The notes under the pieces are model-generated. The model was not told the DNA's origin and ran no database searches. It saw only the letters and a list, made by a program, of their open reading frames with translations. A DNA stretch of 64,000 nucleotides from the NCBI GenBank assembly GCA_944384265.1, contig CALWSR010000008.1, forward strand, positions 28,021 to 92,020. Direction: 5' to 3'. The translations under genes were made by a program, and so were the position numbers. The stretch is from an uncultured Clostridia bacterium (GTDB taxonomy: Bacteria; Bacillota; Clostridia; Lachnospirales; Anaerotignaceae). Below are positions 7,344 to 17,073 of the stretch, piece by piece; the stretch's first letter is position 1; every line of letters starts with the position of its first letter.

Positions 7344-8549
7344 TTAATAGTCCAATAAATGTCCCATTTTTTGTTGTTTTGTTTTTAAATAAAAAGCATC
7401 TTCTTTTCCCAATTCCATTTGTATAGGCACACGCTCTGTAATTTCCAATCCATAATGTGCCAAGCCTTCTATTTTTTTGGGATTATTTGTCATAAGCCGC
7501 ATTTTTTTCACACCCAAATCTGCCAAAATTTGTGTTCCAATGGTATAATCTCTCATATCAGCAGGAAAGCCCAATTTGATGTTTGCTTCAATGGTATCAT
7601 AGCCTTGGTCTTGTAGGGCATAGGCTTTTATTTTATTGATTAAGCCAATTCCTCTGCCTTCCTGACGCATATAGAGCAATACACCTCTGCCCTCATTGGC
7701 AATTTTTTTCATGGCCGCATCATATTGTTCTCCGCAGTCACATCTGGCAGAGCCAAGGGCGTCCCCTGTCAAGCATTCTGAATGCACACGGCAAAGCACA
7801 GGCTCACCGTCGTTAATATCCCCCATAGTCAATGCCACATGATGCTCTCCGTTTAATTTATTGATATAGCCATATATGGTGAATGCTCCATATCTTGTAG
7901 GCATTTTTGCTTTTGCAACACATTCTACCAGCTTTTCATGATTTTTGCGATATGAAATCAAATCTGCCACTGTAATAATTTTTAAATGATGTTTTTTGGC
8001 AAACTCCACCAAATAGGGCAGTCTTGCCATATAGCCGTCATCTCTCATAATTTCACAGCAAAGCCCGCAAGGCTTTAATCCTGCCAGCTTCATCAAATCC
8101 ACAGTGGCCTCCGTATGTCCCTCTCTTTCCAAAACTCCCATAGGCTTTGCAACCAGCGGAAACATATGTCCCGGTCTTCTAAAATCCTCCGGCTTTGCAG
8201 CTTCCTCCACTGCTTTTGTTGCAGTAATCCCTCTTTCATAGGCAGAAATGCCCGTTGTGGTATCCACATGGTCTACCGAAACAGTAAATGCTGTTTCATG
8301 ATTATCTGTGTTTTTGCTTACCATAGGGAAAAAATCCAGCTTTGCTGCCAATTCCTGTGTCATGGGCATACAAATCAGTCCCTTGGCATAGGAGGCCATA
8401 AAATTGATTGCCTCTGTGGTGGCAAATTCTGCTGCTACAATCACATCCCCCTCATTTTCTCTTTTTTCATCATCTACTACCACAATGCATTTGCCTGCCT
8501 TTAAATCTTCCAACGCTTCTTCTATGGTATGAAATTGAAATTCACTCAT
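7344..8549 (-). CDS. ribBA: Bifunctional 3,4-dihydroxy-2-butanone-4-phosphate synthase / GTP cyclohydrolase II
   Basis: Supplies both precursors of riboflavin: ribulose 5-phosphate to DHBP (N-terminal RibB, about residues 1-200) and GTP ring opening (C-terminal RibA, about 205-400). RibB shows [16 protein letters not shown] and GHTEATVDL. RibA shows the zinc-binding [18 protein letters not shown] and [11 protein letters not shown]. The start at 8549 is chosen because AAGGAG lies at proper spacing on the minus strand; an ATG eight codons upstream would overlap ribE and lacks a site. Length 401 residues is typical. Confidence 0.97.
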   Translation of the reverse strand: MSEFQFHTIEEALEDLKAGKCIVVVDDEKRENEGDVIVAAEFATTEAINFMASYAKGLICMPMTQELAAKLDFFPMVSKNTDNHETAFTVSVDHVDTTTGISAYERGITATKAVEEAAKPEDFRRPGHMFPLVAKPMGVLEREGHTEATVDLMKLAGLKPCGLCCEIMRDDGYMARLPYLVEFAKKHHLKIITVADLISYRKNHEKLVECVAKAKMPTRYGAFTIYGYINKLNGEHHVALTMGDINDGEPVLCRVHSECLTGDALGSARCDCGEQYDAAMKKIANEGRGVLLYMRQEGRGIGLINKIKAYALQDQGYDTIEANIKLGFPADMRDYTIGTQILADLGVKKMRLMTNNPKKIEGLAHYGLEITERVPIQMELGKEDAFYLKTKQQKMGHLLDY

Positions 8550-8562
8550 TTTTTTCACTCCT

Positions 8563-9210
8563 TTAAAATCCATGGCTTTGTAAAAATTCTAATGTAATGT
8601 CTTTTTTGGCTGGCTGCTGTTTTTGGACAAAAAGCAGTTTTTCCACATATTTTCCTATTACATCACACTCTAAATTCACTTTGTCGCCCACATTTTTTTT
8701 CAAAAGTATGGTTTCTGAGGCAGTATGAGGAATGATAGAAACCTGAAAGCACCGCTCATCTACAAAAGCCACTGTTAGGCTGATGCCGTCAATGGCAACA
8801 GAACCTTTTTCCACAATATATTTTAATAAACCTTCTTTTGCCTGAATGGTAACCCATACGGCATTTTCTTCCTTTACAAAGGAGGAAATGACTCCTGTGC
8901 CATCCACATGGCCAGAAACAATATGTCCCCCAAAACGGCCGTCAGCCTTCATGGCCCTTTCCAAATTGACAAGGCTTCCCTTTTGCAATGCTCCCAAATT
9001 GCTTCTGTTCATGGTTTCTGCCATAACATCGGCTCTAAAATAAGTATCTGCAATAAAGGAAGCCGTCAGACAAATGCCATTGACTGCAATGCTGTCTCCC
9101 AAATGAATATCCTCCAGTATTGTTTTTGCAGAAATGGAAAGCCTTGCTGATTTTTGATTTTTTTCAATTTTTAAAATCTGTCCCACTTCTTCTATGATTC
9201 CTGTAAACAT
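8563..9210 (-). CDS. ribE: Riboflavin synthase, alpha chain
   Basis: Catalyses dismutation of two lumazine molecules to riboflavin, the last pathway step. The 215-residue protein has the two lumazine-binding half-domains: [12 protein letters not shown] and NGICLTA in the first (residues 1-95), and GHVDGTG and IDGISLTVA in the second. The start ATG at 9210 overlaps the ribD stop as TGATG, preceded by GGCAGGTG, so it is translationally coupled to ribD. Confidence 0.96.
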   Translation of the reverse strand: MFTGIIEEVGQILKIEKNQKSARLSISAKTILEDIHLGDSIAVNGICLTASFIADTYFRADVMAETMNRSNLGALQKGSLVNLERAMKADGRFGGHIVSGHVDGTGVISSFVKEENAVWVTIQAKEGLLKYIVEKGSVAIDGISLTVAFVDERCFQVSIIPHTASETILLKKNVGDKVNLECDVIGKYVEKLLFVQKQQPAKKDITLEFLQSHGF

Positions 9211-10307
9211 CACAGTTCACCTGCCTTTTTGACATCATATTCCAAAAGCATATCTTCCCCCACTTTTTGACAGCTTCTAAAATGCAATGGATAAGCATCC
9301 CTTGCCAGCAAAACCCCCCTGCCGCCCACAGGCGTTTTTGACTGGCTTCCTCCAAAAATTTTGGGGGCAATGTAAAGGGCGATTCTTTGCACAATGCCTG
9401 ACTGCAATGCACATTCATTCAATGTTGCTCCTCCCTCCAGCAAAACACTGTCTATTTCCTGCTTTGCCAATGCTGTCATCAATGCTTTTAAATCTACTTT
9501 TCCATATTCATTGGGCAAATACAAAAGCTGTATGCCTGCCTGCTGTAATTTTTGCTGTTTTTCAGGCTGTTTTTTGGCAAAGGCCACAATGGTGGGAATT
9601 TCATTTGCTGTCTGCACAATCTGACTTTCCATGGGAATTTTTAATGTACTGTCACAAATGATGCGGGTAGGATTTTTTCCTCCCTCTATGCGACAGTTTA
9701 ACAAAGGATTGTCTGCTAAAACCGTTCCAATGCCTACCATAATAGCAGAAAGAGCATTTCTCATATAGTGTACCTGCTCTCTGGCTTTTTCTGATGTAAT
9801 CCATTTGCTGTCACCTGTGACAGTGGCAATTTTTCCATCGGCAGTCATGGCATATTTCATTACAACATAAGGCTGTTTTGTTTTGATGTAATGAAAAAAA
9901 ACCGTATTTAATGCATCACATTGTTCTTTTAATATACCGGTTTCCACATGAATGCCCTTTTGCTGTAAAATGGCAATGCCCTTTCCTGCCACCAAAGGAT
10001 TTGGGTCTGTGGAGCCTATAAAAACATTTTTTATATTTTTTTCAATAATGATATCTGTACAAGGAGGTGTTCTGCCATGATGACAGCAAGGCTCCAATGT
10101 GACATATAAATCCCCTTCGGCAGGGTCCTCTGTGCAGTTTAAAAAAGCATTTCTTTCTGCATGAAGCCCTCCACAGTATTGATGATAGCCCTCTCCTATG
10201 ATTTTATTATGTTTGACAATCACTGCCCCCACCATAGGGTTTGGACTAGTGTGTCCCACTGCTAATTGAGCCAGCTGCAAAGCCCTTTGCATATAATGCT
10301 CTTTCAT
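9210..10307 (-). CDS. ribD: Bifunctional diaminohydroxyphosphoribosylaminopyrimidine deaminase / 5-amino-6-(5-phosphoribosylamino)uracil reductase
   Basis: Second and third steps of riboflavin synthesis. The N-terminal deaminase (residues about 1-145) has the zinc site HAERNAF and EPCCHHGRTPPCTD. The C-terminal NADPH reductase (about 150-360) has KYAMTADGKIA and LLEGGATLN. ATG at 10307 sits five bases after GAGGTG; the ATG just before it (10310) is closer and less likely. First gene of the operon, directly under an FMN riboswitch and two hairpins. Confidence 0.96.
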   Translation of the reverse strand: MKEHYMQRALQLAQLAVGHTSPNPMVGAVIVKHNKIIGEGYHQYCGGLHAERNAFLNCTEDPAEGDLYVTLEPCCHHGRTPPCTDIIIEKNIKNVFIGSTDPNPLVAGKGIAILQQKGIHVETGILKEQCDALNTVFFHYIKTKQPYVVMKYAMTADGKIATVTGDSKWITSEKAREQVHYMRNALSAIMVGIGTVLADNPLLNCRIEGGKNPTRIICDSTLKIPMESQIVQTANEIPTIVAFAKKQPEKQQKLQQAGIQLLYLPNEYGKVDLKALMTALAKQEIDSVLLEGGATLNECALQSGIVQRIALYIAPKIFGGSQSKTPVGGRGVLLARDAYPLHFRSCQKVGEDMLLEYDVKKAGEL

Positions 10308-10324
10308 CATATCACCTCTGAAAT

Positions 10325-10362
10325 AAAAAAAGCACTGCATTTTTAAAAATACAGGGCTTTTT
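10325..10362 (-). terminator. Second hairpin between FMN riboswitch and ribD
   Basis: On the minus strand AAAAAGCCCTGTATTTTT faces AAAAATGCAGTGCTTTTTT, an imperfect stem with a T-run, ending only about 15 bases before the ribD start. It may be a second terminator or may shield the ribosome site. It comes after the riboswitch terminator. Confidence 0.5.
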
Positions 10363-10426
10363 GATATTGTTAAAAAAACAACAAAAAATAAAACAATTAT
10401 TACACTGCTGTTTTTGCATTATCATG

Positions 10427-10459
10427 AAAAAACCCTGAAATACAAACAGTATTTCAGGG
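10427..10459 (-). terminator. Expression-platform terminator of the FMN riboswitch
   Basis: CCCTGAAATAC (10433-10443 on the plus strand) pairs perfectly with GTATTTCAGGG (10449-10459). On the minus strand the stem is followed by six T (10432-10427). It lies about 60 bases downstream of the riboswitch core, so FMN binding would be expected to favour termination. Confidence 0.85.
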
Positions 10460-10517
10460 CAAACTACAACATGAAAAAATGATACACAAAAAACAATGCA
10501 TAACAATATTTTTATGG

Positions 10518-10643
10518 TTTCTTCTTTCATCCAGACTATTACTGTCGGTTTTGGAATTGCACCAAATCCTGAGCATTTGCTCCTGCGTTTGCACGCTCGC
10601 GGACTTTACCGCCGATCGGGAATTACACCCTGCCCTGAAGAAC
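10518..10643 (-). promoter_or_regulatory. FMN riboswitch (RFN element)
   Basis: Read on the minus strand it carries the conserved RFN blocks in order: CTTCAGGGCAGGGTG, AATTCCCGATCGGCGGTA, AGTCCGCGAGC, GGATTTGGTGCAATTCCAAA, ACCGACAGT, AGTCTGGATGAAAGAAG. The closing stem CTTC/GAAG is intact. It heads the ribD-ribE-ribBA-ribH operon and controls it by FMN level. Confidence 0.97.
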
Positions 10644-10768
10644 ACTTTTATTCATTTTTTTTATGATACACCTATTTTTGTCATTTGTAAAGCATTTTTT
10701 GAAATTTTTTTCACAATTTTCATTTTATTTTTTGTATTGTTTGAATTGCAGTGCATATTTATACAATA

Positions 10769-11842
10769 TTATATGTTATGACAAATCAATTCTCCCATTT
10801 CCTTTGTTCCCACTTGCTTCATACCCTCACTGAATATATCCGGCGTTCTATACCCCTGCTCCAAAACAGCTGTAACTGCATTTTCAATGGCTTGGGCTTC
10901 TTTGTCCAATTGAAAAGAATATTTGAGCATCATGGCAGCAGAAAGAATTGCTGCAATGGGATTTGCAATATTTTTTCCTGCAATATCTGGTGCAGAGCCG
11001 TGGATAGGCTCATACATACCTGCTCCTGTTTCTCCCAGACTGGCAGAAGGCAGCAAGCCAATGGAGCCGGTAATCATGCTTGCCTCATCGGAAAGAATAT
11101 CTCCAAATATATTGGATGTAACAATCACATCAAACTGCTTTGGATTTCTCACCAGCTGCATTGCTGCATTGTCTACATACATATGGTTCAATTCCACTTG
11201 GGGATACTGCTTTGCCACTTCTGTGACCACTTTTCTCCAAAAACGGGAGCTTTCCAATACATTGGCTTTGTCTACACTGGTTACTTTTTTATTTCTCTGC
11301 ATGGCCACTTCAAAAGCATTTTTAGCAATTCTTTTGATTTCCATTTCGCTGTAAGCTTCCACGTCATAGGCCTCTTTACCATACTTTCCTTCTCTGTACC
11401 CTCTTTCACCAAAATAAATGCCGCCTGTCAGCTCTCTTACAATCAATATATCCAATCCGTCTGCGGTGATTTCCGGCTTTAAAGGACAAGCCTCAGCCAA
11501 TGCCTTGTGTATGGTAGCAGGACGCAGATTTGCATATAATCCCAGTCCTTCTCTTAAACCAAGCAATGCTTTTTCCGGTCTTTGGTTGTTTGGCACATTG
11601 TCCCATTTGGGTCCTCCCACTGCTCCCAGCAATACAGAATCTGCTTTTTTGCAGCATTCCAATGTTTCTTCTGGAAGGCATTTTCCTGTTGCATCAATGG
11701 CACAGCCCCCTGCCAATACATTTTGAAACAAAAATGTATGTTGAAACTGTTCTCCAATTTTATTTAATACTGCCATAGCCTGCTCTGTTACCTCCGGACC
11801 AATGCCATCTCCGGATACTAAAGCAATTTGAAATTGTGACAT
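10769..11842 (-). CDS. leuB: 3-isopropylmalate dehydrogenase
   Basis: NAD-dependent oxidative decarboxylation of 3-isopropylmalate to 2-ketoisocaproate in leucine synthesis. The 357-residue protein shows [17 protein letters not shown] at the start, [11 protein letters not shown], the substrate/metal motif [15 protein letters not shown] ([11 protein letters not shown], about residue 218), [17 protein letters not shown], and [17 protein letters not shown] near 280. GAAAGGAG precedes ATG at 11842. It is last in leuA-leuC-leuD-leuB, separated from leuD by a 553-base gap holding a repeat element. Confidence 0.97.
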   Translation of the reverse strand: MSQFQIALVSGDGIGPEVTEQAMAVLNKIGEQFQHTFLFQNVLAGGCAIDATGKCLPEETLECCKKADSVLLGAVGGPKWDNVPNNQRPEKALLGLREGLGLYANLRPATIHKALAEACPLKPEITADGLDILIVRELTGGIYFGERGYREGKYGKEAYDVEAYSEMEIKRIAKNAFEVAMQRNKKVTSVDKANVLESSRFWRKVVTEVAKQYPQVELNHMYVDNAAMQLVRNPKQFDVIVTSNIFGDILSDEASMITGSIGLLPSASLGETGAGMYEPIHGSAPDIAGKNIANPIAAILSAAMMLKYSFQLDKEAQAIENAVTAVLEQGYRTPDIFSEGMKQVGTKEMGELICHNI

Positions 11843-12126
11843 GACTTTTCTCCTTTCTTTCAGAAAGATACCATTGATTTTTACACTACTTCACAATGAA
11901 ATAGCCGTTTTCTTTTATATTGAAACGGTTTGATTGCACTGCTTTGCTGTCATTCAAACAAAAACAGCATTCACATTTTGTTGGCTTTTCAAAAAAATTA
12001 CTTTTATGTGTGTCTGGATACTACTTTAAAATAGAGCTTCCATTTATCTGTTTCATATTCTTTTTTATAAAAATCCAGTACATAAAAATATTTTAAAATG
12101 TTGTAACGATATTTCAAAATAAAATA
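11843..12126. other. AT-rich spacer between leuB and the repeat element
   Basis: No ORF with a ribosome site and no strong hairpin was seen. It carries the leuB ribosome site at its left end. Confidence 0.5.
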
Positions 12127-12396
12127 TATTATGCTGTTTGCATAAATCAGACTGTATAAAAGCTAGCTTTTATATTTTTTTAAAGGCACAAAAGCGGTTG
12201 GGAAACGAAGGGTTTTCCAACTGAAATCCCCAATGGGAATTTATTTCCGGGGGAAAAAGCAGGCATTTCAAGGCTTTTAGCCCATGGAGCCTCTACTTTA
12301 TACTTCTGTCTACTCGTCAAAGGCTTGCATGAAATGAGCCTTTGACGACAAGGTGTGGACCTTTTCCCCGCACTGTATTATGCTGTTTGCATAAAT
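12127..12396 (-). repeat. Terminator-associated repeat element, copy 1 with flanking direct repeats
   Basis: The core 12148-12375 aligns end to end with the core 47929-48164 in reverse orientation. It contains a conserved 12-bp stem TCGTCAAAGGCT/AGCCTTTGACGA, then blocks such as GAGTAGACAG and GGGGATTTCAGTTGGAAAA. It is flanked by a perfect 21-base direct repeat (12127-12147 and 12376-12396), which is itself a small hairpin, TTATGC-loop-GCATAA. The right repeat touches the leuD stop codon. There is no coding capacity. Confidence 0.85.
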
Positions 12397-12890
12397 TATT
12401 TTTCTAATCTTTTTTTGGTATATTCCACCAAGCCGTCTGCTTTCATAATTTTTTTGATAAATTCAGGAAATGCCTGTGCCTGATAGGTTTTATTTTTTGT
12501 TATATTTGTGATAACACCTGTATCAAAATTAACAGATACTTCATTGCCGTCTTCAATATCATTTGCTGCTTCTTCACATTCCAATATGGGCATACCAATA
12601 TTGATGGCATTGCGATAAAATATTCTTGCAAATGTGCTGGCAATGACACAGGAAACACCGGCACATTTGATTGCAAGGGGTGCGTGTTCTCTGGAGGAAC
12701 CACAGCCAAAATTTTTGGTGGCTACAATCATATCTCCTTTGTGCATTTTTTTTACAAAATCCGGGTCAATATCCATCATACAATATTTTGCCAATTCTTC
12801 TCCGGTGGATACATTTAAATAGCGTGCCGGTATAATAACATCTGTATCCACATTATCGCCATATTTAAATACTCTACCTTTTGCTTCCAT
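12396..12890 (-). CDS. leuD: 3-isopropylmalate dehydratase, small subunit
   Basis: Swivel domain of isopropylmalate isomerase; combines with LeuC to interconvert 2- and 3-isopropylmalate. The 164-residue protein matches the short LeuD type: [19 protein letters not shown] at the start, [19 protein letters not shown] near residue 63, and [18 protein letters not shown]. It begins three bases after the leuC stop, so is coupled to it. Its stop codon overlaps the direct repeat of the mobile-like element. Confidence 0.96.
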   Translation of the reverse strand: MEAKGRVFKYGDNVDTDVIIPARYLNVSTGEELAKYCMMDIDPDFVKKMHKGDMIVATKNFGCGSSREHAPLAIKCAGVSCVIASTFARIFYRNAINIGMPILECEEAANDIEDGNEVSVNFDTGVITNITKNKTYQAQAFPEFIKKIMKADGLVEYTKKRLEK

Positions 12891-12893
12891 ACT

Positions 12894-14159
12894 TTAACCC
12901 TCCATATTTTCCGGATTTGCAATTTTTCCTGCAATGGCAGAAGCTGCCGCAACAGCAGGACTTGCAAGATACACTTCACTTTCTACATGACCCATGCGTC
13001 CTACAAAATTTCTGTTGGTTGTAGAAACACATCTTTCTCCTGCTGCCATAATGCCCATGTGTCCTCCAAGACATGGCCCGCAGGTTGGTGTGGAAAAGAT
13101 AGCCCCTGCATTGATAAAATCCTCTACATAGCCTGCCTTGACACAATCCAAATATATTTTTTGTGTGGCAGGAATGATAATGGTTCTCACGCCCTTTGCC
13201 ACCTTTTTGCCTCTTAAAATATCGGCGGCTATTTTCATATCAGAAAATCTGCCGTTTGTGCAGGAACCAATCACCACTTGGTCAATTTTGATATCTCCCA
13301 CCTCTTCTATTGTTTTTGTATTTTCAGGAAGATGGGGAAATGAAATGGTCGGACGCAATGCAGACAAATCAATGGTATATTCCCGTTCATATTCTGCATC
13401 CGGGTCTGCTTCATAAATGGTATATGGCTTTGTGGAATGCTCCTTTGTATAAGCAATGGTCAAATCATCTACTGGAAAAATACCATTTTTGGCACCGGCT
13501 TCGATTGCCATGTTTGCAATGGTAAATCTGTCATCCATGGAAAGCTCTTTTACACCCTCTCCCATAAATTCCATAGATTGATACAACGCACCGTCTACAC
13601 CAATCAAACCAATGATATGCAGTATCACATCCTTGCCGCTGACATATTTGGAGGGCTTTCCTACCAAATTGAATTTGATGGCAGAAGGCACTTTAAACCA
13701 GCACTCCCCTGTGGCCATGCCAATGGCCATATCTGTGCTGCCAATGCCTGTGGAAAAAGCACCCAATGCACCATAGGTACAGGTGTGGCTGTCTGCGCCT
13801 ATAATCACATCTCCCGGTACCACAATGCCTTTTTCCGGCAGAAGAGCGTGCTCAATGCCCACCTCTCCCACATCAAAAAAGTTTTTGATATTGGTATCAT
13901 AAGCAAACTGTCTGCAGCTTTTACACTGCTCTGCCGCTTTAATATCCTTGTTAGGTGTAAAATGGTCCAATACCACCACAACCTTTTCTTTGTCAAATAC
14001 CTCTTTTGCTCCTGTTTTTTGAAACTCAGGTATTGCAACGGCTGTTGTAATATCATTTCCCATTACAATGTCTAATTTTGCCTGAATCAGCTCTCCTGCT
14101 TTGACAGATTCCATACCAGCATGGGCAGCCAGTATTTTCTGGGTCATTGTCATTCCCAT
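12894..14159 (-). CDS. leuC: 3-isopropylmalate dehydratase, large subunit
   Basis: Aconitase-family [4Fe-4S] subunit of isopropylmalate isomerase. At 421 residues it is the shorter archaeal/clostridial LeuC type. Visible motifs: [27 protein letters not shown] near residue 120, and Fe-S cysteines in [10 protein letters not shown] (near 300) and [12 protein letters not shown] (near 360). AAGGAGGAG lies upstream of ATG 14159. It is separated from leuA by 207 bases without an evident terminator. Confidence 0.97.
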   Translation of the reverse strand: MGMTMTQKILAAHAGMESVKAGELIQAKLDIVMGNDITTAVAIPEFQKTGAKEVFDKEKVVVVLDHFTPNKDIKAAEQCKSCRQFAYDTNIKNFFDVGEVGIEHALLPEKGIVVPGDVIIGADSHTCTYGALGAFSTGIGSTDMAIGMATGECWFKVPSAIKFNLVGKPSKYVSGKDVILHIIGLIGVDGALYQSMEFMGEGVKELSMDDRFTIANMAIEAGAKNGIFPVDDLTIAYTKEHSTKPYTIYEADPDAEYEREYTIDLSALRPTISFPHLPENTKTIEEVGDIKIDQVVIGSCTNGRFSDMKIAADILRGKKVAKGVRTIIIPATQKIYLDCVKAGYVEDFINAGAIFSTPTCGPCLGGHMGIMAAGERCVSTTNRNFVGRMGHVESEVYLASPAVAAASAIAGKIANPENMEG

Positions 14160-14366
14160 TTTTGACTCCTCCTTCGTAAAGCATTTTATATGAAAAAAAT
14201 TTTTTTAAATTGAAGCACAGCTATGGAAGGCCTTGCCAAGCCTGCCAAAAAAAGCACCAGCTTTTGCTGGCTGCCTTTTTTGAAGTATTGCTGTTTATCT
14301 AAAAGTGTTAAAACACTCTTTTTTTATTTGAAACATAGTGATTGTCTTTGGCCATGGCTTTGCTTT

Positions 14367-16043
14367 TTATGCTTCTTTTTCTGCAGTCAACATTTTGTTG
14401 ATGGTGCTTACCACTGCACGCAATGAGGATTTTCCCACACTGCTGGAAGTGCCTGCACCAAAATATTTTTTGCCGTCCTTTCCCTTTGCCTCAATATAAG
14501 AAATGGCCCTTGCCTTTGTGCCATATTCCAAAGAATGTCCCCGATAATCCAATATATTGACAGACATACCCACAATATCCTCCACTGCATGGCAAAATGC
14601 AGATACAACGCCGTTTCCTTCTCCTTCTATATAACATTTCTTTCCTTCATATTCAATTTCTGCGGCAATGGACACCACATCCCAATCTTCATTTACAGTT
14701 TCTGTTCTATAATAATTCAACTGCAATGGTGTTCTGATATCTACATATTCTTTTTGGAACACATCATAAATTTGTTCCGGCGTTAATTCGGACTGCATTT
14801 CATCAGATACACCTGTGATGATATCTCCTGCATCTCTTTGGAATGCCTTTGGCAGATATAATCCATAATTTTGTTCCAATATAAATGTAACACCACCCTT
14901 GCCGGACTGACTGTTGATTCTGATAATGGGGTCATAATTTCTGCCCACATCCTTGGGGTCAAGAGGCAAATATGGCACCTCCCAATGGTCAGGATGCTTT
15001 TGCATTGCCGCCATACCCTTTCTGATGGCATCCTGATGGGAGCCGGAAAATGCTGTAAATACCAATTCACCGGCATAGGGATGACGAGGAGGGACATTCA
15101 TTTGAGTGGCATCCTCATAAATTGAAATGATATCATTCATATGACTGAAATCCAGCTCTGGGTCAACCCCTTGTGTAAACATATTCATGCCAATGGTCAA
15201 TATATCTGCATTGCCTGTTCTTTCTCCATTTCCAAAAAGGGTACCCTCCACTCTGTCTGCGCCGGCCATCAATCCCAATTCGGAAGCTGCCACCGCACAG
15301 CCTCTGTCATTATGGGTATGTAAGCTTAATATGACATTTTCTCTGTGATTCAAATGACGGCTCATATATTCGATTTGGTCTGCATAAACATTTGGAGAAG
15401 TCATTTCCACTGTGGAAGGCAAATTGATAATCACCTTCTTTTCTGCTGTGGGCTGCCATACATCAATGACGGCATTACATATGTCTGCGGCAAAATCCAT
15501 TTCTGTTCCTGTAAAGCTTTCCGGAGAATATTCAAATGTAAAGTTTGTTTCCGGATATTGCACCGCAATTTCATTCATCAATTTTGCACCAAAAACGGCC
15601 AGTTCGATTGTTTTTTCCTTTGAATTGCCAAAAACCACTTCTCTTTGCAGTGTGGATGTGGAATTATAAAGGTGTACAATGGCATTTTTGGCACCTGTCA
15701 AAGCAGAAAATGTTTTTTCGATGATTTTGGCTCTGGACTGTGTCAGCACCTGTATGGTAACATCATCGGGAATCAAATCTTGGTCAATCAATGCCCTTGT
15801 AAATTCATATTCTGTTTCAGAGGCCGCCGGAAAACCAATTTCAATGGTTTTAAAGCCCATATCTACCAAAAACTGAAAAAACTGTAATTTTTGATTCAAT
15901 CCCATAGGTGTAATCAATGCCTGATTGCCGTCACGCAGGTCTACACTGCACCAAATGGGGGCTTTTGTAATTTTTTTATCTGGCCAGGTTCTGTCTTTTA
16001 ATGTAATAGTTGGGTAAACTTTATATCTGTTATAATTTTTCAT
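14367..16043 (-). CDS. leuA: 2-isopropylmalate synthase (long form)
   Basis: First committed step of leucine synthesis: acetyl-CoA plus 2-ketoisovalerate. At 558 residues it is the long LeuA type. The TIM barrel (about 25-300) has WCSVDLRDGNQALI, then SLHTHNDRGCAVAASELGLMAGADRVEGTLFGNGERTGN (metal-binding His pair near 240; residues quoted in parts: HTHNDRG and GNGERTGN). The C-terminal LeuA dimer/allosteric domain (about 425-555) is the leucine feedback site. It is the first gene of the operon, behind a T-box leader. Confidence 0.96.
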   Translation of the reverse strand: MKNYNRYKVYPTITLKDRTWPDKKITKAPIWCSVDLRDGNQALITPMGLNQKLQFFQFLVDMGFKTIEIGFPAASETEYEFTRALIDQDLIPDDVTIQVLTQSRAKIIEKTFSALTGAKNAIVHLYNSTSTLQREVVFGNSKEKTIELAVFGAKLMNEIAVQYPETNFTFEYSPESFTGTEMDFAADICNAVIDVWQPTAEKKVIINLPSTVEMTSPNVYADQIEYMSRHLNHRENVILSLHTHNDRGCAVAASELGLMAGADRVEGTLFGNGERTGNADILTIGMNMFTQGVDPELDFSHMNDIISIYEDATQMNVPPRHPYAGELVFTAFSGSHQDAIRKGMAAMQKHPDHWEVPYLPLDPKDVGRNYDPIIRINSQSGKGGVTFILEQNYGLYLPKAFQRDAGDIITGVSDEMQSELTPEQIYDVFQKEYVDIRTPLQLNYYRTETVNEDWDVVSIAAEIEYEGKKCYIEGEGNGVVSAFCHAVEDIVGMSVNILDYRGHSLEYGTKARAISYIEAKGKDGKKYFGAGTSSSVGKSSLRAVVSTINKMLTAEKEA

Positions 16044-16078
16044 ACGATACGCTCCTTTAATATTTTATTTTTTTCACA

Positions 16079-16350
16079 AAAAAAACCCTTCATCTTCTTT
16101 CAAAAGAAGATGAAAGGCAAATCCTTCCACGGTACCACTTCTATTTATCCCAAAAAGGGATACACCTCACACAGATACTGGTTAAAAAACCTAATATCCT
16201 GTTCCTATAACGTGGAACCTACGTTACCGCCTATGAAAAGCATTCAGCGAACCACTCCGAGGCCAGTTCAGCTTTCTTCTGCTGATTGTCTTGCACCCTC
16301 CGACAACTCTCTGTATTGTTCCAAAAGCTTACTACTCCTCATCACTGTGT
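16079..16350 (-). promoter_or_regulatory. T-box leader of the leucine operon
   Basis: On the minus strand the region has a long stem I (starting near 16350 with GATGAGGAGTAGTAA), the T-box sequence AGAAGTGGTACCGTGGAAGG (16142-16123), and a terminator stem with CCTTTCATCTTCTT / AAGAAGATGAAGG and a T-run (about 16117-16078). A CTC triplet at 16261-16259, in GGCCTCGGAGTGG, fits the specifier position and encodes leucine. Uncharged tRNA-Leu is expected to allow readthrough into leuA. Confidence 0.93.
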
Positions 16351-16394
16351 TTTAAAACATATTTATCATGAGAATAAATTTAGCACAAATCAAT

Positions 16395-16736
16395 TTATAT
16401 GTCAATGGTTTTTTGAAAATTAATTTTTGTTTTATTTACAATTTTCAAATAAGCTCCTGCACAGCAGTACATTAAAACCGCATTGCAGGTATAATACTGC
16501 CATTGGCTTTGTTCCCGCTGGGCTATCATTTCTCTAAGCAATATATGAAAAATCACAAGTCCCTTTTTTATATCTTCCTTTGAAAGGGCAGAAACCAATG
16601 TGTCTAATGTTCCTTTCCAAAAAAATATATTGTTTTGTTTTAAAATATCTGTATTTTCAAACATGGTTTCATTGAGCAATATGGCATTTTGGGGCATATG
16701 GGCAATATTTTCATCTATGTATAATATGGTGTGCAT
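16395..16736 (-). CDS. Hypothetical protein
   Basis: A 113-residue protein, not recognised. AAAGGAG lies 10 bases upstream of ATG 16736, which supports translation. It is probably soluble, with a helical middle (DTLVSALSKEDIKKGLVIFHILLREMI) and a Cys-containing hydrophobic stretch near residues 80-97 (CNAVLMYCCAGAYL). It stands alone upstream of the T-box, same strand, and may share transcription into the leader. No function is proposed. Confidence 0.5.
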   Translation of the reverse strand: MHTILYIDENIAHMPQNAILLNETMFENTDILKQNNIFFWKGTLDTLVSALSKEDIKKGLVIFHILLREMIAQREQSQWQYYTCNAVLMYCCAGAYLKIVNKTKINFQKTIDI

Positions 16737-17000
16737 AGGCTGTTGCTCCTTTTTATGGATATGATAAATGATTGTTTTATATTATTTTTACCAAAGCTTT
16801 TTTCTGTCTGCTTTTTGAAGGAATTTCTATTTCAGCAGACCGGCAGTATGAAAAACATCATAAAATTTTTTGTATCAAGCAATGCAAAAATATTTTGGCT
16901 TTGCATACTCATATGCAAAATAAAACGATGCTTCCCTTTTTTATTATATAACACATAATAGTCCTTGGCACAATAAATATAAACGATATTTTACCATTTA

Positions 17001-17029
17001 TTGTCTTTTTATGACAAACTTGTTATAAT
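17001..17029 (+). promoter_or_regulatory. Putative promoter of the metF operon
   Basis: TTGTCT (17001-17006) and a perfect TATAAT (17024-17029) are 17 bases apart, about 45 bases before the metF start. No SAM or other methionine riboswitch was recognised in the 337-base gap. Confidence 0.65.
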
Positions 17030-17073
17030 AAGCTATTAGCAGCATTATCATATCATAAGGGGGTTTTATTTTT

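Noticed and set aside
16767..17073. A methionine-responsive riboswitch before metF
   Set aside because: No S-box, SAM-II or T-box landmark was found; only a plain promoter is visible.
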